Origin: a virus
IMG/VR virus record: IMGVR_UViG_3300038566_000026
Location: 1 to 46,703 of that record
Direction: 5' to 3' (one strand)
DNA: 46,703 bases
Below are positions 1 through 7,293 of the stretch, one piece after another. The translations under genes were made by a program, and so were the position numbers. The notes beneath the pieces are model-generated. The model was not told where the DNA came from. It worked only from the letters and a program-made list of their open reading frames with translations, and ran no database searches. Each line of letters opens with the position of its first letter. Position 1 is the stretch's first letter.

Positions 1-17
1 GTTTCCCAGTCACGATC
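1..17 (+). other. Random-PCR (SISPA) linker primer, non-biological
   Basis: The first 17 bases, gtttcccagtcacgatc, are the fixed part of the linker primer used for sequence-independent random-primed amplification. The next nine or so bases (18-26) would come from the primer's random nonamer. They disagree with the homologous stretch near 44191 (aagagctta against agaggctta alignments), while agreement is good from base 22 on. This segment should be trimmed and not read as phage sequence. The primer identity is recalled from general knowledge; the mismatch with the second copy is visible directly. Confidence 0.9.
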
Positions 18-21
18 AAGA

Positions 22-171
22 GCTTATGAAATATTAGAGTTTGAGTTACCGGAAGAAATACTTGAATTCTTATGTTTCCAAAACCTTCAAAATTGTTTCT
101 GTGAGTATGATAAATTTATGCGGGTAACAAATGGAACAGGTCGTTCAAAACGTAAATATAAAGGTAACTAA
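22..171 (+). CDS. 3' fragment of aGPT-PPlase/HMUDK-helical family gene
   Basis: This is a partial gene, cut off by the contig end. It encodes the last 49 or so residues of the protein whose complete copy lies at 43496-44344, and ends with the same TGRSKRKYKGN tail. The stop is two bases before the thymidylate-synthase-like ATG at 173, the same junction as in the complete copy. The two copies differ only at scattered third positions. An ATG at 131 in another frame would extend the next gene by 14 codons. I reject it because it lies in this coding tail and the second copy has no such start. Confidence 0.85.
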   Translation, partial: AYEILEFELPEEILEFLCFQNLQNCFCEYDKFMRVTNGTGRSKRKYKGN

Positions 172-172
172 A

Positions 173-1192
173 ATGAAAGTATTAAATGTAAGAAATGCGA
201 TTGAAGCTTTGGGTCAGGGTATCCATCTAATCAAACATAGCGGTGAACATATTGACAGCCGAGCAGGTATGACAATTGAAGTTCCCTCACCAGTAGCCAC
301 AACATACAGTAATCCATGGGAACGTGTGTTGATTAGCAAGGTTCGTGACGCTAACCCGTTCTTTCACTTGATGGAAGCTATGTGGATTTTAGCTGGTCGT
401 GAGGACGTTAAGTTCTTAACAGAGTTCAATAAACGTATGTCTGAATATAGCGATGACGGTCAGGTGTTCAATGCGCCTTATGGTTATCGTTTACGGAATG
501 GTAACTACAATGCTCAGTTGGATCAATTAGCTGAAGTTATTAAACTGTTAGAGCGTGATCCAAATAGTCGTCAAGCAGTCTGTCAAATTTGGGATGAAGA
601 TGATCTTGTTCACACTACTAAGGACAAGGCTTGCAATATGTCCATAGTATTCCGCATCCGTAACGGTAAGCTCTGTATGACGGTCTACAACCGTTCTAAC
701 GATATGATCTGGGGTGCTTACGGTGCTAACGTGGTTCAGTTTAGTATGATCCAGGAATACGTCGCAGCTAATCTAGGATTACCGCTTGGCGAATACACTC
801 AGGTCAGTAATTCTTACCATATTTATACTGAAGATGCTGGCGGTGCTGTATGGGATCGTTTGAAAGATAACTATGACGGTTATTCAGCCGTGTACGATGA
901 AGCTGTTCACAATACTGTTTATATGTTACCTCACGACATGCCAGCATTTGAACATGATATCCGTCAATTCTTTAACGCTTATGACCAATTCGGTATTGAA
1001 GAACTCGGTGAACTTCGTTGCTGGCAATCACAGTATTTCAATCAGTTAATCATGCCTGTACTTTGTATCTATCTAATTCACAAGCAACACGGTCCAGAAC
1101 AGGCTCTTAAGTATACTCACACCATCTTAGCAGATGACTGGAAGTTAGCGTGTGAAGACTGGCTTACTAATCGCATGGAGGCTCGTAAGTAA
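173..1192 (+). CDS. Thymidylate-synthase-like dUMP hydroxymethylase (first copy)
   Basis: A 339-residue member of the thymidylate synthase/hydroxymethylase superfamily. It probably converts dUMP to 5-hydroxymethyl-dUMP (or dTMP) for phage DNA synthesis. The conserved Arg is in PNSRQAVCQIW, the nucleophile is Cys154 in DKACNMSIVF, and the NRSNDMIWGAYGANVVQF segment matches the dUMP-binding RSxD...N region. Asn186 is retained there; an Asn favours uracil and an Asp favours cytosine, so a dCMP hydroxymethylase is less likely. The usual PCH motif is replaced by ACN. The start at 173 (MKVLNVRN) matches the second copy and follows the upstream stop by one base. It overlaps the HD gene by one base. 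Hydroxymethylase rather than methylase activity is inferred from the neighbouring 5-hmdU kinase. Confidence 0.88.
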   Translation: MKVLNVRNAIEALGQGIHLIKHSGEHIDSRAGMTIEVPSPVATTYSNPWERVLISKVRDANPFFHLMEAMWILAGREDVKFLTEFNKRMSEYSDDGQVFNAPYGYRLRNGNYNAQLDQLAEVIKLLERDPNSRQAVCQIWDEDDLVHTTKDKACNMSIVFRIRNGKLCMTVYNRSNDMIWGAYGANVVQFSMIQEYVAANLGLPLGEYTQVSNSYHIYTEDAGGAVWDRLKDNYDGYSAVYDEAVHNTVYMLPHDMPAFEHDIRQFFNAYDQFGIEELGELRCWQSQYFNQLIMPVLCIYLIHKQHGPEQALKYTHTILADDWKLACEDWLTNRMEARK

Positions 1193-1695
1193 TGAATATT
1201 CGTAACGTATTACATAGCGGTGATGTGGTTCGCTTTCATAACCATGTAGGTATTAACAAACAGAAGACCTCAGAGCACCAGTGGGGCGTCGCACTTATTG
1301 TTGAGCATATTTACCCAGAAGGTTCCAAAGCGTTACTTCTAGCCGCTCTTACGCACGATGCAGCGGAATATTATATGGGTGATATTCCTGCACCTGTTAA
1401 GTGGGACAATCCTGAATTGAAAGCAATGCTTCAGCAAATGGAACGCAAGTGGGAAGAGCGTAACGGTGTAGACTTTGACTTACATAAAGATGAACACCGT
1501 GTTCTTAAAATGGCTGACACGCTTGAGGGAATGTGGTTCTGTGTCCATCAGGTGCGTATGGGTAACATTAACGCTAAGCGTCCATTCCGTAAGTGGCGAA
1601 CGTTCTTTCAAGATACTTTTTCAGACGTTATGCCTAAGTATCCAAAAGCGTTTGAATTCTACACCAGTTTAATCCAAGAGATGGAGGAATTATAA
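1192..1695 (+). CDS. HD-domain 5'-deoxynucleotidase-like protein (first copy)
   Basis: A 167-residue HD-superfamily phosphohydrolase resembling YfbR-type 5'-deoxynucleotidases. Metal ligands are visible as the early FHNH and EHQWGVAL histidines, the THDAAEYYMGDIPAPVK HD signature near residue 65, and ADTLEG near residue 105. It likely dephosphorylates deoxynucleoside monophosphates. In this operon it would adjust the pool, for example by removing dTMP in favour of 5-hmdUMP. Its start overlaps the TS-like stop (TAATG) and its stop abuts the DUF3310 start, so translation is coupled. The C-terminal 30 residues differ strongly from the copy at 45365. The substrate is inference. Confidence 0.85.
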   Translation: MNIRNVLHSGDVVRFHNHVGINKQKTSEHQWGVALIVEHIYPEGSKALLLAALTHDAAEYYMGDIPAPVKWDNPELKAMLQQMERKWEERNGVDFDLHKDEHRVLKMADTLEGMWFCVHQVRMGNINAKRPFRKWRTFFQDTFSDVMPKYPKAFEFYTSLIQEMEEL

Positions 1696-2090
1696 TGGAT
1701 GTTAATGAAATTCAAATAGGCGGTGAACATTATCGTAAAGAATATCAGCACTGGGATTTCGCTATCGATACTAATATGCCTTATCTGTTAGGATGTGCTA
1801 CTAAGTATCCAACACGTTGGCTTGATAAAAACGGTGTTCAGGATTTGCGTAAATCAATACATTATCTTAGCAAGGCACAAGATCGAGGAATAACTATGCC
1901 TTCCCATGATAAATGTCATGTGGAAGTATTCTGTAAACAATTACGCGAACCAGATGCTGAAGTTGTTCGTGCGATTTGTGCAAATGAGTTCAATAAAGCC
2001 AAAGAACTCATGGAAGAAATGATTACCGAAGTTGAGTGTGGTCCAGGTCCTAATTACGTTGATCCTGACAAAAATTATATCCGAGGTTAA
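1695..2090 (+). CDS. DUF3310 protein (first copy)
   Basis: A 131-residue DUF3310 (SaV-like) family protein. It has the family's IGGEHY opening, the YLLGCATKY helix and the DKNGVQDLRKSIHYLSKA segment near residues 45-63. The family is common in phage nucleotide-metabolism regions and its biochemical role is not settled. The N-terminal 60 and last 20 residues match the second copy (45871), but the middle is unrelated in sequence and three residues shorter. This gene shows the sharpest strain divergence in the terminal repeat. It is translationally coupled to the HD gene upstream, and its stop is one base before the next ATG. Confidence 0.85.
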   Translation: MDVNEIQIGGEHYRKEYQHWDFAIDTNMPYLLGCATKYPTRWLDKNGVQDLRKSIHYLSKAQDRGITMPSHDKCHVEVFCKQLREPDAEVVRAICANEFNKAKELMEEMITEVECGPGPNYVDPDKNYIRG

Positions 2091-2091
2091 T

Positions 2092-2637
2092 ATGTCTTTA
2101 TTATCTTTTAATTCACTTGTAAGTTTGGTTGAAGCTGGTGTTATTAACGCTCCTATGGAACATATTAGCGGAGCCAGTATTGATATCACCATTGGTGAAG
2201 ATATTCTTATTGAGAAGCCTATGTCGCAACAGTATATCGTTGATTTACAGGCTAAGCAGTCATTAGAATTACGTCGCCATCGCATCAACGAAAAAGGGTT
2301 CCGCCTTTATCCTGGTCAGTTTATATTGGCTACCAGTAATGAAACTTTTAACTTGCCAAATACAGTCGCGGCTGAATATAAGTTGAAGAGTTCTCTAGCT
2401 CGTTCTGGCTTACAACACATGCTCGCTGGATGGTGTGATCCAGGGTGGAATAATTCCAAGTTGACACTTGAGCTTAAGAACGTAACTCAGAACCATATTC
2501 TTCTAATTAAACCTGGAATGAAGATAGGGCAAATGGTGTTCTGGGAGTGTGAACCTGTTCCTGAAGAACATAGCTACGCTGTCAAAGGTCAATACAATGA
2601 CCAAGATACTGTAACTGAGAATAAGGGTGTGCGATAA
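2092..2637 (+). CDS. dcd: dCTP deaminase/dUTPase-family protein (first copy)
   Basis: A 181-residue trimeric dCTP deaminase/dUTPase-fold protein. Family motifs are KSSLARSG near residue 100, WCDPGWNN with Asp116, and TLELKN with Glu127. The Glu occupies the position of the catalytic glutamate of dCTP deaminases, so deamination of dCTP to dUTP is more likely than simple dUTP hydrolysis. It would feed the uracil nucleotide pool used by the TS-like hydroxymethylase. The start at 2092 matches the second copy at 46277; an in-frame ATG at 2032 would run through the DUF3310 gene and is rejected. A strong terminator follows at 2643. Confidence 0.82.
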   Translation: MSLLSFNSLVSLVEAGVINAPMEHISGASIDITIGEDILIEKPMSQQYIVDLQAKQSLELRRHRINEKGFRLYPGQFILATSNETFNLPNTVAAEYKLKSSLARSGLQHMLAGWCDPGWNNSKLTLELKNVTQNHILLIKPGMKIGQMVFWECEPVPEEHSYAVKGQYNDQDTVTENKGVR

Positions 2638-2642
2638 TGGTT

Positions 2643-2669
2643 AGGCGGCTTCGGTCGCCTTTGTTCTTT
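2643..2669 (+). terminator. Intrinsic terminator after nucleotide/modification operon
   Basis: A 7-bp stem AGGCGGC/GTCGCCT with one G-U pair and a UUCG tetraloop is followed by a T-rich tract (TTTGTTCTTT). It lies five bases past the dCTP-deaminase-like stop and ends just before the polymerase ribosome binding site. Confidence 0.85.
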
Positions 2670-2679
2670 GGAGCTTAAT

Positions 2680-4554
2680 ATGAAATACGATAAATTAGTA
2701 ACATGCGATATAGAGTGTTTTCGCAACTATCTCTTGATAATGTTCAGGAGAGTGACAGATGGTAAAGTTATCTACTTTGAAAAGTTTAATGACTCACCGC
2801 TGAATATTAAGAACGTTCTACATATTCTTAATAAATATACAATCATAACTTTCAACGGCAACAAGTACGATATTGTTATGATTGAGGCGGCTTGTGCTGG
2901 TTTCAATAACGAGACATTGAAGAAAATAAACAACCTGATAATTCCTTCAGATGAAGATAAAGCTAAAGGTGTCAAAGGGTTACAGCCTTGGCAAGTTAGA
3001 AAACAATGTGGTTTCGCAGCATTGAAAATAGACCATATTGATTTGATAGAAGTAGCACCACTGAAAGCAACTCTTAAAATCTATGCCGGTAGAATACACG
3101 CTCCTCGCCTTAAAGACTTGCCTATTCATCACGATGCTACTATAGCTGATTCTGATAGACCTGCGTTGATAGAATATTGTGGGATAGATAATGAGGATAC
3201 TGAATTACTGTTTAAACAATTGGAATCCGAATTAGATCTACGTTCCAATATGAGTGATGAGTACGGTGTTGACGTTCGTTCTAAGTCTGATGCTCAAATT
3301 GCCGAAGCAGTTATTAAGAAGGAAATGGAAGAAAAATATGGATTCATTCCTAAGCGACCTAAAGTTGCTGTCGGTACTGAATACTATTACCAAGCTCCTG
3401 ATAACTTGGTATTTGAAAGTGAAATACTTCAAGACGTATTTAGACAATATACCACTCGCCCATTCGTTGTCGGCAATAGTGGTCATGTAGAATTCAACTT
3501 TGAAATAGTTGAATCTGACCGTAAAAAGTCAGGTAAGAACAAAGGTGAATTTCCAGATAGTAAGAAAAAACTTCAATTCGTTATTGGTAATACTAAATAC
3601 ACTGTCGGCACTGGCGGTCTTCATAGTTGTGAAAAATCAACACGACATACCAATGAAGACGGTATATTGCGCGATTACGATGTGGCTAGTTATTACCCGC
3701 GAATAATATTGAATAACAGGCTATTTCCAAAACATATCGGTGAGCCGTTCCTAGACATCTATAACTCTATTGTTGAGCGACGTTTAAAAGCTAAGCGTGA
3801 AGGAAACAAAGTAGTTAATGAGAGTCTTAAAATTACCATCAACGGTTCCTTTGGTAAGTTTGGTTCCAAATGGTCTTGCTTGTATTCTCCTGATCTTATG
3901 ATGCAAGTAACAGTGACAGGTCAGCTCAGCTTACTCATGTTGATTGAACGCTTGGAAGCAGCGGGTATTTCTGTCGTAAGTGCGAATACAGATGGTATCG
4001 TTACTAAGATGACTAAAGAGCAAGAAACTACCGCTCAATCTATCGTTAGTGATTGGGAATTTGAAACCGATTATGAGATGGAAGGTGCCGACTATATAAG
4101 TCTTAATAGTCGTGACGTTAATAACTATATAGCTATTAAAGAAAATAGCACTAAAGGTAAGGGAGCCTATTCTGACCAGCGTGAGCACTTTTACAGCCTT
4201 AGAAGTAACCCTAGTAATGATATTTGTACTGAGGCCGCTAAAGCGTTTCTACAGACTGGTAAGCCCGTTGAGGAAACTATCCGAGCATGTAGTGACATCA
4301 CCAAGTTTTTAACGCTTAGAACCGTGAATGGGGGTGCTGTAAAGGACGGCGAGGTTATTGGTAAGGCTATTAGGTGGTATTACGGGGCGTATGAGCTTGA
4401 CGCTATATACTATAATACTAATGGGAACAAGGTTCCAAAGTCAGATAACGGTGTTCCTCTTATGGATTTACCAAATAAGTTTCCTGATGACGTGGATTTC
4501 CCTTGGTATATTAGAGAGGCGAAACGCATATTAAAAGACACGGGATGGAAATAA
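2680..4554 (+). CDS. Family B DNA polymerase with 3'-5' exonuclease
   Basis: A 624-residue replicative DNA polymerase. Exonuclease motifs are DIE (Asp10, Glu12), FNGNKYDI (Asp64) and EYCGIDNEDT near residue 165. Polymerase motif A is YDVASYYPRII near residue 331, motif B is LKITINGSFGKFG near 383, and motif C is SANTDGIV near 434. Motif C has TDG instead of the usual DTDS, as in several phage type-B enzymes. It is short for the family (about 800-900 residues is common). The ATG at 2680 has GGAG six bases upstream. It probably copies hmdU-containing templates and incorporates 5-hmdUTP, inferred from the neighbouring genes. It has no promoter of its own that I recognise, so readthrough of the terminator at 2643 may be its supply. 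Confidence 0.92.
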   Translation: MKYDKLVTCDIECFRNYLLIMFRRVTDGKVIYFEKFNDSPLNIKNVLHILNKYTIITFNGNKYDIVMIEAACAGFNNETLKKINNLIIPSDEDKAKGVKGLQPWQVRKQCGFAALKIDHIDLIEVAPLKATLKIYAGRIHAPRLKDLPIHHDATIADSDRPALIEYCGIDNEDTELLFKQLESELDLRSNMSDEYGVDVRSKSDAQIAEAVIKKEMEEKYGFIPKRPKVAVGTEYYYQAPDNLVFESEILQDVFRQYTTRPFVVGNSGHVEFNFEIVESDRKKSGKNKGEFPDSKKKLQFVIGNTKYTVGTGGLHSCEKSTRHTNEDGILRDYDVASYYPRIILNNRLFPKHIGEPFLDIYNSIVERRLKAKREGNKVVNESLKITINGSFGKFGSKWSCLYSPDLMMQVTVTGQLSLLMLIERLEAAGISVVSANTDGIVTKMTKEQETTAQSIVSDWEFETDYEMEGADYISLNSRDVNNYIAIKENSTKGKGAYSDQREHFYSLRSNPSNDICTEAAKAFLQTGKPVEETIRACSDITKFLTLRTVNGGAVKDGEVIGKAIRWYYGAYELDAIYYNTNGNKVPKSDNGVPLMDLPNKFPDDVDFPWYIREAKRILKDTGWK

Positions 4555-4567
4555 TCTTTATTTGGGG

Positions 4568-4596
4568 TTTACTTTTAAAACGGTTCGCCCCATACT
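4568..4596 (+). promoter_or_regulatory. Sigma70-like promoter upstream of coiled-coil gene
   Basis: The -35 TTTACT (4568-4573) and -10 CATACT (4591-4596) have an exact 17-base spacer. Seven bases later the transcript would carry AACAGCTAAACGG (4603), the leader element that follows most rightward promoters here. Confidence 0.6.
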
Positions 4597-4648
4597 TACT
4601 CCAACAGCTAAACGGCTGGGATCATTAATCAAACAATAGGTGAACACT

Positions 4649-5008
4649 ATGTCAAACAAAATGGAAGAGTTGAAGAAAATCAACGCTCAGAAAAAAGAAT
4701 TGGCTGAGAAGCAAAAAGCACTTCGTGAAGAGCTTGACGCTACTAAAGAAGAGCGTAAGCAAGCTCGCACAGCTAAGTCTGAAGCGCGTAAGCAAGCTCG
4801 TGAAATCAAAGGTAATCTTCGCGACCTCACTGCTACTGTTCTACCGACCTTTAAAAAAGGTACGGTTGAAGAAGTTGAGCAACTGGCTGATAACATTATG
4901 GAAGTTGCTTCTGAACTGGCTGGCACTATCCGCAAGTTTGCAGATGCTTCTAAAGATCCTGAAGTTGAAGCTGAGTCTGAAACTGAAGAAGCCGGTGACG
5001 ACCTGTAA
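4649..5008 (+). CDS. Charged coiled-coil protein, function unknown
   Basis: A 119-residue protein that is almost entirely helical. Residues 5-60 are a Lys/Glu/Arg-rich coiled coil with many KK and EE heptads, followed by a helix around LPTFKKGTVEEVEQLADNI, and the last 20 residues are acidic (ESETEEAGDDL). The ATG at 4649 follows AGGTG; a GTG nine bases earlier is possible but less well placed. It has its own promoter (4568) and terminator (5030), so it is an independent transcription unit between the polymerase and the nuclease. I do not recognise the family. A replication accessory or structural-scaffold role would be a guess. Confidence 0.75.
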   Translation: MSNKMEELKKINAQKKELAEKQKALREELDATKEERKQARTAKSEARKQAREIKGNLRDLTATVLPTFKKGTVEEVEQLADNIMEVASELAGTIRKFADASKDPEVEAESETEEAGDDL

Positions 5009-5029
5009 GGGTCTCTCACATAGCACCGG

Positions 5030-5056
5030 AAAGGCTGAGCATCGCTCGGCCTTTTT
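5030..5056 (+). terminator. Strong intrinsic terminator
   Basis: An 11-bp stem (AAAGGCTGAGC paired with GCTCGGCCTTT, one U-G pair) with a three-base loop runs directly into TTTTT. It ends five bases before the ATG of the VRR-NUC gene. Confidence 0.9.
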
Positions 5057-5061
5057 GCGTT

Positions 5062-5406
5062 ATGGATACTAATGAATTCTTATCAAGAGCTACCAAGCGC
5101 AAAGCTAAAAGAGCCGAAGTAAAAGAAGTAGACATTGAAAAGGCTTTTTGTAAATATGCTGATAAACTTGGTTGCAAAGCTCTAAAACTCATATTCCTTA
5201 ATAAGAAGGGATTTCCTGACAGAACTATTATTTGCCAAGGTGGTCGGATATTCTTCATAGAGTTTAAACGTGAAGGTAAAAAGCCCTCACCAGCTCAGGT
5301 TCTTGTTCGTAAGATGCTTGAATCGTTTGGCTTTGAATACTATGTATGCGACGCCAAAGGTCAAGCAGAATCCCACCTAGACAATTTCCTTGCTTTTGAC
5401 GAATAA
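5062..5406 (+). CDS. VRR-NUC domain nuclease
   Basis: A 114-residue stand-alone VRR-NUC (PD-(D/E)XK fold) endonuclease. Active-site features are KKGFPDRTI (Asp), the hydrophobic strand GGRIFFIEFKREG (Glu-x-Lys) near residue 70, and the KPSPAQ helix that typically follows. VRR-NUC phage proteins cut branched or flap DNA in replication and recombination. The ATG lies only five bases after a terminator T-tract and lacks an evident ribosome binding site, so expression probably depends on readthrough or an unusual initiation. A promoter for the next gene overlaps its 3' end. Confidence 0.88.
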   Translation: MDTNEFLSRATKRKAKRAEVKEVDIEKAFCKYADKLGCKALKLIFLNKKGFPDRTIICQGGRIFFIEFKREGKKPSPAQVLVRKMLESFGFEYYVCDAKGQAESHLDNFLAFDE

Positions 5407-5418
5407 CTAAGCCATACT
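5390..5418 (+). promoter_or_regulatory. GAGTTCA-class promoter for denV-helicase pair
   Basis: TTGCTT (5390-5395), a 17-base spacer and CATACT (5413-5418) are immediately followed by GAGTTCA. The leader then contains AACAGTTAAACAGG (5429-5442), which supplies the Shine-Dalgarno sequence of the gene at 5451. The -35 lies inside the end of the VRR-NUC gene. Confidence 0.7.
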
Positions 5419-5450
5419 GAGTTCACCTAACAGTTAAACAGGAACTCAGT

Positions 5451-5867
5451 ATGACACGCATAAATTTAGTTGATCCATCTCACCTCACAGATAAGCATCT
5501 GATGGCTGAGTACCGTGAACTACCTCGTATCTTTACAGCAGTTCTAAAACTGCAAGAACAGGGTAAAGCTCCAGATGACGTTGATATCCCTAACCTGTAT
5601 GTCTTAGGTAGAGGTCACGTCAAATTCTTCTACAATAAAATCGGCTGGTTACGTTTACGCTATGAGCGCATTCGCAAAGAATTAATCTATTCCAGAGGTT
5701 ATGATCTTGACGAACTGTTATGGCGTTCTGTAGTTCATAATTCATATTCTATCAGTGGTGACTGGAATATATCCTATACTCCTACTCCTGAGGAAATCTA
5801 CCTTAACATGGTTAGAATCTGCAAGCGTTCAAAGTTAGATAATGTTCTTGAGGAAATGTATGACTAA
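5451..5867 (+). CDS. denV: Pyrimidine dimer DNA glycosylase/AP lyase (T4 endonuclease V type)
   Basis: A 138-residue protein, the same length as T4 DenV. The first 28 residues can be aligned without gaps: MTRINL, then HLMAEYRELPR. The catalytic set of T4 endonuclease V is intact: Thr2 (the alpha-amine nucleophile after Met removal), Arg3, Arg22, Glu23 and Arg26. His16 and the GRGHVKFFY segment (T4 GAGHVTFFY) are also kept. It should excise UV cyclobutane pyrimidine dimers and nick the abasic site. It has its own promoter (5390) and is coupled to the helicase by an 8-base overlap. In a phage predicted to carry modified thymidines, its substrate range is worth testing. Confidence 0.95.
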   Translation: MTRINLVDPSHLTDKHLMAEYRELPRIFTAVLKLQEQGKAPDDVDIPNLYVLGRGHVKFFYNKIGWLRLRYERIRKELIYSRGYDLDELLWRSVVHNSYSISGDWNISYTPTPEEIYLNMVRICKRSKLDNVLEEMYD

Positions 5868-7293
5868 AGTTTGGAAGCCCCACGCTTATCAAAGGACAGC
5901 TATTTCATTCTTGCTGTCTAACCCTCGTTCAGGACTATTCCTAGATCCTGGTCTTGGTAAGACGTCAACCAGCCTAGCCGCTATCAAGATATTGAAATAC
6001 GCTGAACAGATTAAAGGTGTGTTGATGATTGCACCTTTACGGGTTGTCTATAGTGTTTGGCCTGGAGAGATAGATAAGTGGGGTAACTTCAAGAACCTTA
6101 ACCACACTATTCTTCATGAAGACACTAAACCCTCTATATGGGGTAAACAGAAAGACCTATATATTATAAATCCTGAAGGGCTTGAATGGCTTCACGGCGA
6201 ATTACTGGCTGGTTTAAAGGAGGGTAAGAAATGCCCGTTCAACTGTTTATGGATTGATGAAAGTACCAAATTCAAATCCCATGATTCTACCCGATTTGGT
6301 TTTGTCTGCGATATGCTTCCCCTGTTTAAACGTCGTCATATAATGACAGGAACACCAGCTCCAAAGAGCTTACTTGACCTATGGTCGCAAATGTATGTCC
6401 TTGACGAAGGTAAGGCGCTCGGTAGAAACTACTATGAGTTCCGTAAGAAGTATTTCCAATCTAACGACTGGAATAAATATAGTTGGGAAATAAAAGATTT
6501 CTCAGCAGAAAAGATCCATGAGTTGGTTGCGCCAATGGTTCTTGAAATGTCCGCAGATGATTATCTGGATATGCCTGAGCTGTTGTTCAACGATATACGG
6601 GTTGAGCTACCTGCTAAAGCTATGTCCCACTATAAGAAGATGGAAAAGGAATTCTTTATAGAATTAGATGGTTCGGAAGTATCAGCAGAAGCAGCCGCTC
6701 AAGCAAGTGCTAAATGTCATCAGATAGCTAACGGTCATGTCTACGAAGATGTGCCTGAAGGTCTTGACGAAGATGAAATCAGGGCTTTCAAACGTACAAG
6801 AAAAGCCATCTATGTTCACAAGGCTAAGATTGAAGCCTTGCGAGATTTAATAGACGAGCTTAACGGTAAGCCGCTGCTTATTGCTTACCATTACAAGCAC
6901 GATTTAAAGGCTCTCAGAAAGCTTCTAGGGAAGGATGTACCGTATATTGGGAGCGGTGTGTCACCAAGCCAAGCAAAGGCTATAGAAGCCGATTGGAACG
7001 CTGGTAAACTGCCGATATTATTGGGACACCCTGCGAGTATGGGTCACGGGCTAAACCTGCAAGAATGCGGGAATGATGTTTGCTTTTTCAGCCTTACTTG
7101 GGACTTAGAGTTATACGACCAATTCTTCCGTCGTATCTATAGACAAGGTGTGAAAGGTAATAGAGTTAGAGTACATCACTTAATAGCTGAACGTACTACA
7201 GATGAGGCCATGATGCTCCGTTTGGGTGAACGGGCAAGGGAGCAACATGACCTCAGAACAGCTTTGAAGAAATACAGAAGGTCTTTAGCTTAA
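5860..7293 (+). CDS. SNF2/DEAD-like superfamily 2 helicase
   Basis: A 477-residue SF2 helicase related to SNF2/YqaP-type phage enzymes. The Q-like motif HAYQRTAISFL precedes Walker A DPGLGKTSTS (residues 29-38). The DEAD-box equivalent is IDES near 132 and motif III is MTGTPAP near 168. The C-terminal RecA-like lobe ends with QFFRRIYRQG near 421, the arginine-finger motif VI. It likely unwinds or remodels forks or recombination intermediates. The ATG at 5860, six bases after GAGG, is preferred to an upstream ATG inside denV. Its 3' end overlaps the convergent spanin gene by four bases with no terminator between. Confidence 0.9.
   Translation: MTKVWKPHAYQRTAISFLLSNPRSGLFLDPGLGKTSTSLAAIKILKYAEQIKGVLMIAPLRVVYSVWPGEIDKWGNFKNLNHTILHEDTKPSIWGKQKDLYIINPEGLEWLHGELLAGLKEGKKCPFNCLWIDESTKFKSHDSTRFGFVCDMLPLFKRRHIMTGTPAPKSLLDLWSQMYVLDEGKALGRNYYEFRKKYFQSNDWNKYSWEIKDFSAEKIHELVAPMVLEMSADDYLDMPELLFNDIRVELPAKAMSHYKKMEKEFFIELDGSEVSAEAAAQASAKCHQIANGHVYEDVPEGLDEDEIRAFKRTRKAIYVHKAKIEALRDLIDELNGKPLLIAYHYKHDLKALRKLLGKDVPYIGSGVSPSQAKAIEADWNAGKLPILLGHPASMGHGLNLQECGNDVCFFSLTWDLELYDQFFRRIYRQGVKGNRVRVHHLIAERTTDEAMMLRLGERAREQHDLRTALKKYRRSLA

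Larger units (their letters stand above)
22..2518 (+). repeat. Left copy of diverged terminal redundancy
   Basis: This stretch aligns with 44195-46703 over its whole length with the same four genes in the same order. The offset is 44173 at the left and 44185 at the right because of 12 inserted bases. Divergence is uneven: the TS-like proteins are about 96 percent identical by eye, whereas the middle of the DUF3310 protein is hardly alignable. The simplest explanation is a circular or circularly permuted genome assembled past its starting point from two co-existing strains. A true diverged tandem duplication is the alternative. Confidence 0.9.

Noticed and set aside
131-172. 14-codon N-terminal extension of the TS-like protein (ATG at 131)
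   Set aside because: It lies in the coding tail of the upstream partial gene, and the second copy at 44346 has no equivalent start.
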